Positions 8,398 to 16,422 of a DNA stretch of 64,000 nt are shown here, one piece after another (the stretch's first letter is position 1; the number at the start of each line of letters is the position of its first letter). Under the pieces are notes generated by a model. It was not told the DNA's origin, searched no databases, and saw only the letters and a list, made by a program, of their open reading frames with translations. The DNA comes from Acetobacter estunensis (GTDB taxonomy: Bacteria; Pseudomonadota; Alphaproteobacteria; Acetobacterales; Acetobacteraceae): positions 1 through 64,000 of the forward strand of contig NZ_JAHRDV010000010.1 of assembly GCF_019083805.1 (NCBI RefSeq), given 5' to 3'. Position numbers and translations under genes: made by a program.

Positions 8398-9924
8398 GTG
8401 AACATGATGGACTCCTCCCCCACCTCCGCTCCGGACTCTGGCAAGGACGGTCTCGTCGGCGTCTCCTTGCGTCAGCCACCCGCAAATGTGGACGCCGAAC
8501 AGGCACTGCTTGGCGCGCTACTAACCAATAACCGCGCCTATGACCGCGTCTCGGACTTCCTGACCGGCGCGCATTTCGCCAACCGGATCAACGGGGCGAT
8601 CTTCGACGCCATCGGCAAGCGCATCGAAGCGGGGATGCTGGCCGACCCGGTGACGCTGCGCGGCACGCTGGAAAACTCCGGTCTCCTCGATGAAGTCGGC
8701 GGCATGGCCTATCTGGCGCGGCTGCTGACCTCCACCGTGGGTATCATCAACGCGGGCGACTATGGCCGCGCCATTCATGACGCCTGGATTCGGCGCCAGT
8801 TGATCGACATCGGTGAAAACCTCGTCAACAACGCCTTCGGCGCCACAGACCTCGACGGACAGGACCAGATCGCCTCAGGCGAGGAGCAGTTGTTCAAGCT
8901 CGCCACCGACAAAGGGCAGGACGGCGGCTTCACCGGTTTCGATCGCGCGCTCACCTCGGCCATCGAGACCGCCGAGAAGGCGTTCCGCAATGAGGGCGAT
9001 GTCTCCGGCCTGACCTCGGGCCTGCGCGATTTCGACCGCAAGACCGGCGGCCTGCATCCCTCCGATCTGCTGATCCTCGCCGGACGTCCGGCCATGGGCA
9101 AGACGGCACTCGCCACCAAGATCGCCTTCTCCGCCGCACGCGCGCTGCTCAACGCCGCCCGCGAAAAGGGTGAAGGTGTGCAGCCCGAAGGCACGGTTGC
9201 CATCTTCTCGCTGGAAATGTCCGCCGAGCAGTTGGCCACACGTATTCTCTCCGAGCAGGCCGAAGTTTCGGGCGAACGTATCCGTCGTGGTGACATCGGA
9301 CAGAAAGAATTCGACCGTTTCGTGCGTGTCAGCCGCGAATTGACCCAGCTTCCGCTGGTGATTGATGACACGCCCGCCATCTCGCTATCCGCCATGCGGA
9401 CACGCTGCCGCCGTCTCAAGCGCACCAAAGGGCTGAGCCTTGTGGTCGTGGATTATCTCCAGCTCATGCGGCCTGCTGTAGGCACCCGTCCCGATAGCCG
9501 TGTGCTGGAAATCTCGATGATCACGCAGGGCCTGAAGGCCATCGCCAAGGAACTGGAAGTGCCCGTCATGGCGCTGTCGCAGCTCTCCCGTCAGGTGGAA
9601 AGCCGCGAGGACAAGCGCCCGATGCTCTCCGATTTACGTGAATCCGGCTCGATCGAGCAGGACGCGGACGCCGTGATGTTTGTTTATCGCGACGAATATT
9701 ATCTCCAGCAGCGCGAACCCAAAGAAGCAAGCTTCGAGTCCTCGGAGAAGTATCAGGCCGCACTGGAAGACTGGCGGCGTAAGATGGAGCTGGTCCACAA
9801 CAAGGCCGAACTTATTCTTGAAAAACAGCGACATGGCCCGACCGGAATGGTGCCGCTGTATTTCGAAGGCGAATACACGCGGTTTGCGGATCTGGATACG
9901 ACCCATGAGGAGTATAGGCGGTAA
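8398..9924 (+). CDS. dnaB: Replicative DNA helicase
   Basis: DnaB is the hexameric 5'-3' helicase that opens the replication fork. The N-terminal domain starts at the classic PPANVDAEQALLGALL motif. The RecA-like motor carries the Walker A GRPAMGKTAL near residue 230, the Walker B LVVVDYLQLM and the AKELEVPVMALSQLSRQVE motif. Length is 508 residues, with no intein. The start is GTG at 8398; ATGs at 8404 and 8407 are equally possible because no ribosome-binding site separates them. Confidence 0.97.
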   Translation: MNMMDSSPTSAPDSGKDGLVGVSLRQPPANVDAEQALLGALLTNNRAYDRVSDFLTGAHFANRINGAIFDAIGKRIEAGMLADPVTLRGTLENSGLLDEVGGMAYLARLLTSTVGIINAGDYGRAIHDAWIRRQLIDIGENLVNNAFGATDLDGQDQIASGEEQLFKLATDKGQDGGFTGFDRALTSAIETAEKAFRNEGDVSGLTSGLRDFDRKTGGLHPSDLLILAGRPAMGKTALATKIAFSAARALLNAAREKGEGVQPEGTVAIFSLEMSAEQLATRILSEQAEVSGERIRRGDIGQKEFDRFVRVSRELTQLPLVIDDTPAISLSAMRTRCRRLKRTKGLSLVVVDYLQLMRPAVGTRPDSRVLEISMITQGLKAIAKELEVPVMALSQLSRQVESREDKRPMLSDLRESGSIEQDADAVMFVYRDEYYLQQREPKEASFESSEKYQAALEDWRRKMELVHNKAELILEKQRHGPTGMVPLYFEGEYTRFADLDTTHEEYRR

Positions 9925-10136
9925 CACCCTGCCTTACGGCCTGACTGTTGAGGCCCACCGGCAAAGCCACCGACTGTACCAATCCCTCTCCATGGGGCAG
10001 GCAACAGGACGCACGGCTTTGCTTCTTTTTGTTACATGCGGCGATCCGATATTCTGTTACTGTCACCGCTGTTTTACGTCCCGAAACTTGGCCTGTCGCC
10101 ATCATGGGATGTTGGGTGTATAAACCCTTACCGATC

Positions 10137-10297
10137 CGGATGGAGCGTCCCTACGACGGTCGTTCGCTGAAACCTCGCTGTTCCACAAGACATGGAACAG
10201 TCCATCCGCATGGTCCCCGCCGTCAGCGAGGACGATCGTAAAGGAGACTTGTGCCGTCCCAAGTCTCCCTGCCGACACCGCCCTGAATGGTGTCGGC
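10137..10297 (+). ncRNA. Candidate structured RNA or leader with terminator-like end
   Basis: Four stems are visible on the plus strand. CGGATGGA (10137-10144) pairs with TCCATCCG (10201-10208). Inside it sits CTGTTCC/GGAACAG (10178-10200). Next come GGAGACTTG/CAAGTCTCC (10243-10268) and GCCGACACC/GGTGTCGGC (10271-10297), followed by a pyrimidine-rich tract. CCTCGCTG (10173-10180) can alternatively pair with CAGCGAGG (10224-10231), so two folds compete. This could be a small RNA or a cis-acting leader of the radical SAM gene that starts 115 bases later. It lacks the cobalamin riboswitch box and matches no RNA family I can name. Confidence 0.5.
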
Positions 10298-10303
10298 CTT
10301 CTA
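10271..10303 (+). terminator. Terminator-like hairpin
   Basis: A perfect 9-bp stem (GCCGACACC/GGTGTCGGC, loop of nine bases) is followed by a C/T-rich tail CTTCTACTCTTT. The tail is not a clean T-run, so strength is uncertain. It ends the structured element before the radical SAM gene. Confidence 0.5.
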
Positions 10304-10412
10304 CTCTTTCCCCATTGAACCCGACTTTCCAAAACCCGGCGCGCTTTCGAAGAGCACGAGAGATCGTCCGCTTGGATCGTGATCAGCTGTTAAATCAAAG
10401 GATCTCTCCGCG

Positions 10413-12017
10413 ATGACCGACAGCTGCAAGATCTTGATGATCTTTCCGCTTTTCAACGCACATTCCTTCTGGAACTACAAGGAAGCCTGCGATCTGGCGG
10501 GAGCCCGCTACCCGGCGGCCCCGCTCGGTCTGATTACCGTTGCCGCCCTGCTCCCCAAGAACTGGGAGATCAGGCTGGTCAATCGCAACACCGAGATTCT
10601 GACAGATGCGGATTTCGCGTGGGCCGACATGGTGATGACCGGCGGAATGCTTCCCCAGCGCAATGATACCCTGCATATCATCGAAAGATGTCGCGCCGAC
10701 GGCAAGCCAGTGGTGGTTGGCGGCCCCGATGTCACGTCGAGCCCCTCTCTCTACAGCGCCGCCAATTTTCAGGTTCTCGGAGAAGCCGAGGAAATCATGG
10801 GCGATTTCATCGCGGCTTGGTGCAGGGGCGAAAGACAAGGCACCTTCGAAGCGCCGATGGGAAAGACCGACGTCACCAAAAGTCCTCTTCCCCGCTTCGA
10901 TCTGCTCAAGCTGGACCAGTATCTGCATGTCGGGGTTCAGTTCTCGCGCGGCTGCCCGTTCAGTTGCGAGTTTTGCGACATCATCGAACTGTACGGCCGG
11001 GTGCCTCGCACTAAGACCAATGCACAGGTCATGGCGGAACTCGATGCCCTGTATGCTCTGGGCTATCGCGGGCATGTTGATTTTGTCGATGACAATCTGA
11101 TTGGCAACAAGAAGGCGCTGAAGAAATTCCTGCCGGATCTGAAACTCTGGCAGAACGAAAAGAATTTTCCCTTCGAGTTTTCAACCGAAGCGTCAATCAA
11201 CCTCGCCGACGATGCCGATCTGCTCCGCAGTCTGTCGGAGACGAATTTCTTCGCAGTGTTCGTAGGCATCGAGAGTCCGGATACGGACACTCTGGTCATG
11301 ACGCAGAAAAAGCAGAACACCCGCCGCAGCCTGCAACAGAGTATCACCACAATCCATGAAGCCGGGATTTTCGTAAATGCCGGGTTCATCGTCGGGTTCG
11401 ATAGCGAAAAAGGCAGTGTTGCCGCGGGTATGATCGAATGTATCGAGGATACGTCGATCCCGGTCTGCATGGTGGGCCTCCTCTACGCCCTGCCCACCAC
11501 ACAACTCACGCGCCGCCTGTTGGCTGAAGGACGTCTTTTCTCCGGTGATGACCAGACGCAATCAGGAGATCAATGCACCGCCGGGCTGAACTTCGAGACG
11601 AAGCGACCGCGTCGTGACGTGTTAAACGATTATCGGACTGTGCTGGCAGCAATCTATGATCCGGTCGCGTATTTCGGTCGCGTGCGCCGCTTGGGGCGGA
11701 TGCTCAAGCGCGAGCGCACCCACCGGATGATCCGGGGCGATCTCCGCAGTTTCCTGCGTCTTCTCTTTCGGATTCATCGCGCCGGGCCCGGAACGAGCAA
11801 GCAGTTCTGGCGTATGCTGCTGGACTGCGCCCTGCACAATCCGAAGGCACTGCCTTATGTGGTTATGACCAGCGCGCTTTATCTGCATCTTGGGCCGTTT
11901 TCGCGACAGGTCATCTGTGAAATCGATCGGGAAATCGAGAATGTGGATCAGGGGCGCTGGCAAGCACCGCCGCTCGTGAAACAGGCTGCCACGGCAGTGC
12001 TTGAGCCGGTGGCGTAA
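10413..12017 (+). CDS. B12-binding-domain radical SAM protein (DUF4070 type)
   Basis: This is a cobalamin-dependent type of radical SAM enzyme. The N-terminal 150 residues form a B12-binding-like domain. The cluster motif RGCPFSCEFCDI supplies Cys at about residues 181, 185 and 188, followed by FVDDNLIGNKKALK and a GIESPD motif. The C-terminal part resembles the DUF4070 tail. The architecture matches the family that includes the hopanoid C-2 methylase HpnP, and acetic acid bacteria are rich in hopanoids, but the substrate cannot be assigned. The AAGGA ribosome-binding site is 12 bases from the ATG. It stands alone behind the structured element at 10137-10297. Confidence 0.85.
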   Translation: MTDSCKILMIFPLFNAHSFWNYKEACDLAGARYPAAPLGLITVAALLPKNWEIRLVNRNTEILTDADFAWADMVMTGGMLPQRNDTLHIIERCRADGKPVVVGGPDVTSSPSLYSAANFQVLGEAEEIMGDFIAAWCRGERQGTFEAPMGKTDVTKSPLPRFDLLKLDQYLHVGVQFSRGCPFSCEFCDIIELYGRVPRTKTNAQVMAELDALYALGYRGHVDFVDDNLIGNKKALKKFLPDLKLWQNEKNFPFEFSTEASINLADDADLLRSLSETNFFAVFVGIESPDTDTLVMTQKKQNTRRSLQQSITTIHEAGIFVNAGFIVGFDSEKGSVAAGMIECIEDTSIPVCMVGLLYALPTTQLTRRLLAEGRLFSGDDQTQSGDQCTAGLNFETKRPRRDVLNDYRTVLAAIYDPVAYFGRVRRLGRMLKRERTHRMIRGDLRSFLRLLFRIHRAGPGTSKQFWRMLLDCALHNPKALPYVVMTSALYLHLGPFSRQVICEIDREIENVDQGRWQAPPLVKQAATAVLEPVA

Positions 12018-12630
12018 ACAAGGATGTGCCGATCTATAGATACCTGCCGCTATAGCTGTGAGGAGCTTGACCTCATTGAGAGCAGTTTCTGGATTGTGGG
12101 GTTTGTCGTCAGGTAGCACACGGCCCAATGACGCTTGTATCCTGTTCGATCTGTGATGTTTTCTTCCTTTTTCTAGGGGAGAAGGGCGGCGTCTGGGGAA
12201 TGAAAACACAGATGCAGAGCGCCCAACATACGTGCCAGCGTGAACGCTACTTCAGTATCCAAGATAGGGAAGAACGCCTTCAATGTTGAGAAAGCGTGTT
12301 CCTAGCGTCATAAAATTTGTATCAGAGTTAATTCGAAGTGGGTTACGAAAACCATAACTCTGATTGGACGTGACTTCTTTAGTTCCTCGAAAAAGGCTGT
12401 GTCTTATAAAATATCCCACCAAATAGAAAAACGTTCAGAAGCGATGAGAACCGTGCAACTTTCCTCTGAACGTGTCGTTCGGAATTTATGCTCTTTACAG
12501 AGCTATCCTCAGCAATCGACATCTATGCTAAACTTTAGAAAATATCAGCATATATTGGCTTTCTATCGCCAATATTTGTCCTGACGCCTTCCCAAGATCA
12601 TCCCTTTTCCGTCGCATAAGGAAAGCGAAG
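12018..12630. other. AT-rich intergenic stretch, probably decayed
   Basis: No gene is supported in these 613 bases. Base composition becomes clearly more AT-rich than the flanks from about 12230. A minus-strand frame between stops at 12302 and 12173 reads like a protein fragment (FSTLKAFFPILDTE and onward) but has no start and no family I recognise. A 61-codon plus-strand frame at 12399 has no ribosome-binding site and looks random. Confidence 0.5.
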
Positions 12631-13152
12631 ATGAAAAAATCCTATCTTCTTGTCGCAGGATTGTGTTTCTCAATACCTGCTCTTGCCCAGTCTCTCCCGG
12701 AAAAAACAGGAGTGAATTCCATGATGGGAATTGCACCAAAAACGGATGATTTCATCCGGAGCGTTGCCTGGAGCGATCTGTTTGAGATTCAGTCCAGCCA
12801 GATAGCCCTGTCAGATCCCTCACTTAAAACATTTGCCTCCAAGATGATCGCGGACCATCAGAAAACCTCATCAGAACTGAAGCAACTTCTCAGCACGAGC
12901 AATATGGCAACTACGCCTCCATCTTCCATTGATGATACACATCAAAAGAAGCTGGAGACACTGCAAGGTCTGCATGGTGACAGCTTCGTCAGCCAATATC
13001 GAAAGGACCAGATTTCCGCTCATAAAGATGCTCTGTCACTCTTCCGGCGTTATGCGAGGAGCGGTGAAAATGAAGCACTGAAGAAGTGGGCTGGCGATAC
13101 CATTCCTATTCTTGAGGAACATCTGAAAATGGCTGAGAATCTGCCAAGATAA
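12631..13152 (+). CDS. Exported DUF4142-domain protein
   Basis: A Sec signal peptide (cleavage near ALAQ, residue 20) is followed by a helical DUF4142 domain. Its motifs include ESSQIAL-like IQSSQIALSDPSLKTFA, MIADHQKTSSELKQLL and the closing LKKWAGDTIPILEEHLKMAE. The domain is a ferritin-like four-helix fold found in many periplasmic proteins of unknown function. A ribosome-binding site AAGGAAAGCG precedes the ATG. Base composition is more AT-rich than the window average, consistent with acquisition. No partner gene is adjacent. Confidence 0.85.
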   Translation: MKKSYLLVAGLCFSIPALAQSLPEKTGVNSMMGIAPKTDDFIRSVAWSDLFEIQSSQIALSDPSLKTFASKMIADHQKTSSELKQLLSTSNMATTPPSSIDDTHQKKLETLQGLHGDSFVSQYRKDQISAHKDALSLFRRYARSGENEALKKWAGDTIPILEEHLKMAENLPR

Positions 13153-13778
13153 CACGAACAATATTTATTGAAACTGTTTGCGATAAACAAGATTTGCAAC
13201 TGAAGACGTTTCGTCCCGAACTGCAAATCCTTCGCTATAATCTACCGAGTTCCAGCCTTTTCTTAACTTAGAAGAGGATCGTTTTTAAGAGGCAGCCCGA
13301 AGAAAGAAAAATATAGGCGCAGAGATCACGACGCGTTGCGATAAGGTCGTCAACGCCTAAAACTTTCCACACGAGCCTTGATGCCGCATCATACTCTACG
13401 CAATTTCCCCTTCTACGTGCGATAATACCCTTTATCGCAACTAGATAAGTACCTGAAAAAATACGTTTGTGCCGAAGTTCCTCAATTAGGTGAAAAACTT
13501 TCGCGTTTCGGCCGGGCCTGTTACATTCCGAAGATCCGCTCCATGTCCGTTTTACGGGGGAGCGGACAGTCGGCTATAGGACTGTACTATTAAGCGACCG
13601 GACAGTCATACGAACGTTCTTTCACGACAACCTGGTGTTGAAGAATTTCCCTCATTCATCTTTTCTGTGAAGCACCGTATGGTTCGCTACATACTCTGCA
13701 GCACTTTCTGATTGAAGATGCCGGGATATCTAGCCGTAAGCCTGTCGCTTGCGACAGACTAACAACAGGAGAATACCA
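13153..13778. other. Intergenic region with IS remnant and repeats
   Basis: These 626 bases hold the transposase remnant listed at 13268-13438. They also hold an 8-bp inverted repeat TGCGATAA/TTATCGCA (13418-13439). ACAGTC occurs at 13566 and 13602 with the reverse complement GACTGT between them at 13580, a possible iterated operator upstream of the Hsp31 gene. Nothing else is supported. Confidence 0.5.
13268..13438 (-). pseudogene. Decayed IS5-family transposase C-terminal tail
   Basis: The minus-strand frame ending at the TAA at 13268 reads ...ARRRGNCVEYD... then LIATRRDLCAYIFLSS. This resembles the conserved end of alphaproteobacterial IS5-group DDE transposases (YRRRHRIE...RRVATRYD..P..FLSAIALA). 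It retains the RRR, E, IATR.D and FLS positions in order. There is no start codon, no inverted terminal repeat that I can place and no rest of the transposase, so it is a fragment of an old insertion. Confidence 0.45.
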
Positions 13779-14648
13779 ATGAGCGATGAACAACTGAGCC
13801 GCGCGCCGATGCCCGATCGGGCAGAAGACAACGCCTTCTTCCCGTCGGAATATTCCCTGACCCAATACACATCTTCAAAGACCGATTTTGACGGCACCAC
13901 TTATCCTAAGCCCTACACCGGCGGAAAGTGGAAAATCCTGATGATCGGCACTCAGGAGCGTTACCTGATGATGAAAGGCGGCGAGTTTTTTTCGACAGGC
14001 AATCATCCGGTCGAAATGCTTCTACCCATGTATCATCTGGATGCGGCGGGATTTGAGATTGATATCGCGACTATCTCCGGCGATCCGGTCAAGTTTGAAT
14101 GGTGGGCCTTTCCGCATGGAGACGAAGCCGTCAAGGCGATCTATAAGAAATACGAAAAGCAGCTCAAAATACCCAAAAAGCTTGCTGACGTAATAGGAGA
14201 AGGTCTCACCGCTGAAACGCCATATCTCGGCGTCTTCATTCCGGGTGGTCATGGCGTTCTCAATGGTGTGCCATTTAGCAAACAGGTAGGTGACGTCCTG
14301 CGCTGGGCACAGACCAACGAGCGCTTCATGATCTCGCTCTGTCATGGACCTGCCAGTCTGCTGGCTACAGCGACCGATGGTGGCAGGTTCGCATACGAAG
14401 GCTATGAGATGTGTGTATTTCCAGACAGTCTGGATACCGGAGCCAATATCGAAATCGGCTACATCCCGGGCCCAATGACGTGGCTGGTCGGTGAAACTCT
14501 TCGGAAATACAACGTAAAAATCATCAACACGGGGATTACCGGTCAGGTACATCGTGATCGTCACCTACTGACGGGCGATAGCCCGTTGGCGTCGAACAAT
14601 CTCGGCAAGCTGGCGGCTGAAGTTTTGCTTGAGGCTGCCAACAAATAA
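13779..14648 (+). CDS. hchA: Hsp31-type protein deglycase/glyoxalase III
   Basis: This DJ-1/PfpI-superfamily protein of the HchA (Hsp31) type detoxifies methylglyoxal and glycated proteins and can act as a holding chaperone. The nucleophile Cys lies in [10 protein letters not shown] at about residue 188 with His next to it. HPVEM and FPHGDEAV carry the metal-site and acid positions seen in Hsp31. Length (289 residues) is standard. I start at the ATG at 13779, which has an AGGAG site; the frame opens ten codons earlier. It is isolated between AT-rich spacers, next to an IS remnant. Confidence 0.92.
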   Translation: MSDEQLSRAPMPDRAEDNAFFPSEYSLTQYTSSKTDFDGTTYPKPYTGGKWKILMIGTQERYLMMKGGEFFSTGNHPVEMLLPMYHLDAAGFEIDIATISGDPVKFEWWAFPHGDEAVKAIYKKYEKQLKIPKKLADVIGEGLTAETPYLGVFIPGGHGVLNGVPFSKQVGDVLRWAQTNERFMISLCHGPASLLATATDGGRFAYEGYEMCVFPDSLDTGANIEIGYIPGPMTWLVGETLRKYNVKIINTGITGQVHRDRHLLTGDSPLASNNLGKLAAEVLLEAANK

Positions 14649-14833
14649 AACCGATTACGCGTAGGTCGCAGGCAGGTCACATCGCTTGCGGCCGGCAGAC
14701 TTTCCAGCGCGTTCCCAATGTATCCGCATACCGTGTATCTGGATCTGTTCACTAAACTTCCAGAGTGCCTCTTCCATTCGCAGATTTATCATTAAGTGGA
14801 CTTCTCAAGTCATCCAAAATAACGCGAGACGTG

Positions 14834-14932
14834 TCAGCCAGTGGCGGTAATGCTGGTGACGAAGGTATCGGGGCGCGTATCAAGCTCCGCATCAACAAGG
14901 CGCTCCCCGATAAGCAAAACGCGCATTGTCAT
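14834..14932 (-). CDS. Possible 32-residue ORF overlapping the aldehyde dehydrogenase stop
   Basis: A short frame begins with an ATG that overlaps the aldehyde dehydrogenase stop codon (ATGA), the arrangement used for translational coupling. It reads MTMRVLLIGERLVDAELDTR and ends after 32 residues. Its hydrophobic start resembles the first beta strand of a Rossmann or receiver fold. It could be the stump of a gene that was cut off, or chance. Confidence 0.25.
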   Translation of the reverse strand: MTMRVLLIGERLVDAELDTRPDTFVTSITATG

Positions 14933-16335
14933 CGCAGAATAAAATTTGTGATGATATCAGTCAGTTTACTGAACGGTGGCTGAAGAAGCGTTGCGGCATT
15001 GAGGCGCCCTTGCTTATAAATGCCGCGAGGATGCGTAAGCGCCATGAAGCCTTCCTTTCCATGATACGCTCCGATGCCACTGTCTCCCACACCACCAAAC
15101 GGCAGATCGTCCTGCACATAATGCATTAATGTGCCATTGATCGTCACGTTTCCTGAAACCGTGCATTTCAGCAGCCTGTTGCGTTCAATGCGGTTGTCGC
15201 CAAAATAATACAGGGCCAGAGGCCGGGGACGCGCATTGATGAAAGCGATTGCTTCATCCAGTGTGCGGTACGTCAGTACGGGCAAGACAGGTCCGAAAAT
15301 TTCCTCCTGCATCACCGCCATCTGTGGTGTCACATCCAGCAGCAGCACCGGCGCCAGCACATGATCAGCAGTTGAGTCGTTCCCCAACCGGACCACCCGG
15401 GCGCCCTGTGCTTCGGCATTGTCGATCAGACTGCTCAACCGCTCGTAATGATGCTGGTTGAGGATGGCCGTATAATCGGGTGACCCGGCATAACCGCCCG
15501 GATGCAGCTTTTTCACAGCGTCCTGATAGGCCGTGGCAAAACCGTCCTTGTCGCCTTCATGAATCAACACGTAATCCGGCGCGACACAGGTCTGTCCGGC
15601 ATTGGTCAGCTTGCCGAACGCTACGCGGTCTGCCACCCATTGCATAGAAAAGCCGGGCTCGATCACCACGGGAGATTTGCCGCCCAGTTCGAGCGTAACC
15701 GGGGTCAGATTGCGCGCCGCTGCTTCCGCGACCTTCTTTCCGACCGCCGTGCTGCCGGTGAACAGGATATGATCGAAGGGCAGAGCTGAGAACGCCGCTC
15801 CCACTTCGCCATTTCCCGTGACGACAGAAATCTGCTCCGGCGGAAAGACGGCCTGAACAATCCCTCCAATCACAGCCGATGTGGCCGGTGTGAATTCAGA
15901 GGGTTTGAGCATGGCCCGGTTGCCGGCGGCAATCGCTGTCGCCAGCGGCACAAAGGCAAGGGAGACCGGATAATTCCACGGAGCGATAATGCCCACAACC
16001 CCAACGGGCTGACGGACCACCCACGCACGACCAAACTGAAAATATGCGGAAACATGCCGACGTTCCGGCTTCATCCACTGTCCCACATGCCGGATCATGT
16101 AATTGATCGACTGCACCAGCGGAATCAGTTCCACAATGGCGCTTTCCCGCTCCGATCTCTGACCAAAATCCATCTTCAGAGCGCGTACGATCTCGGTGCG
16201 CCGCTTCAGGATTTCAGCTTTCAGACGACGCAGATCACTCCGACGTTGTTTCAGATCGGGTGATCCGACACGCAGAAATCCGGTGCGCTGGCGATCGAGA
16301 ATACGGTGCAGGTCAGCGGGAGTAACATCGAACAT
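14929..16335 (-). CDS. NAD(P)-dependent aldehyde dehydrogenase (coniferyl aldehyde dehydrogenase-like)
   Basis: This ALDH-superfamily enzyme oxidises an aldehyde to the acid. The catalytic Cys is in NAGQTCVAPDY, the general base Glu in LELGGKSP, and the coenzyme-binding motif is FTGSTAVGKKV. The C-terminal half has EEIFGPVLPVL and LPFGGVGDSGIG. The short N-terminus and 468-residue length fit the group annotated as coniferyl aldehyde dehydrogenases. Substrate is uncertain, and acetic acid bacteria carry many such enzymes. I chose the ATG at 16335 with its GGAGG site. The divergent TetR gene and the operator ending 13 bases from this start indicate that its expression is repressed until an inducer appears. 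Confidence 0.92.
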   Translation of the reverse strand: MFDVTPADLHRILDRQRTGFLRVGSPDLKQRRSDLRRLKAEILKRRTEIVRALKMDFGQRSERESAIVELIPLVQSINYMIRHVGQWMKPERRHVSAYFQFGRAWVVRQPVGVVGIIAPWNYPVSLAFVPLATAIAAGNRAMLKPSEFTPATSAVIGGIVQAVFPPEQISVVTGNGEVGAAFSALPFDHILFTGSTAVGKKVAEAAARNLTPVTLELGGKSPVVIEPGFSMQWVADRVAFGKLTNAGQTCVAPDYVLIHEGDKDGFATAYQDAVKKLHPGGYAGSPDYTAILNQHHYERLSSLIDNAEAQGARVVRLGNDSTADHVLAPVLLLDVTPQMAVMQEEIFGPVLPVLTYRTLDEAIAFINARPRPLALYYFGDNRIERNRLLKCTVSGNVTINGTLMHYVQDDLPFGGVGDSGIGAYHGKEGFMALTHPRGIYKQGRLNAATLLQPPFSKLTDIITNFILR

Positions 16336-16347
16336 TGCGCCCTCCAT

Positions 16348-16362
16348 GTTTACACGAGAAAC
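16348..16362. promoter_or_regulatory. TetR operator, aldehyde dehydrogenase side
   Basis: The 15-mer GTTTACACGAGAAAC has the dyad form GTTT-N7-AAAC. It lies 13 bases upstream of the aldehyde dehydrogenase ATG, immediately before the ribosome-binding site. Its reverse complement differs at one base from the second site at 16408-16422. Confidence 0.65.
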
Positions 16363-16407
16363 TTATGCAGGCAGGATATGGAGCCTGACGATCTGGCGTC
16401 AATGAAA

Positions 16408-16422
16408 GTTTCTTGTGTAAAC
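16408..16422. promoter_or_regulatory. TetR operator, regulator side
   Basis: The 15-mer GTTTCTTGTGTAAAC (GTTT-N7-AAAC) abuts the TetR ATG at 16423. With the mirrored site at 16348-16362 it brackets the divergent promoters. The extended 17-bp arms 16348-16364 and 16406-16422 match with one mismatch. Confidence 0.65.

Larger units (their letters stand above)
9925..10412. other. Intergenic region between dnaB and the radical SAM gene
   Basis: No convincing protein gene lies in these 488 bases. The left half (to about 10130) shows nothing clear beyond weak promoter-like hexamers (TTGTTA at 10029, TATTCT at 10050, spacing only 15). The right half holds the structured element described separately at 10137-10297. 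Confidence 0.6.

Noticed and set aside
10041..10412. Cobalamin riboswitch before the B12 radical SAM gene
   Set aside because: The conserved B12 box (GCCACTG) is not present in the leader, although the region is strongly structured.
12399..12584. 61-codon frame in the AT-rich gap
   Set aside because: No ribosome-binding site, no signal or domain, and the length is expected by chance in AT-rich DNA.
13418..13439. IS terminal inverted repeat
   Set aside because: TGCGATAA/TTATCGCA is only eight bases with a six-base spacer and lies inside the remnant frame, so it looks like a local hairpin rather than an element end.
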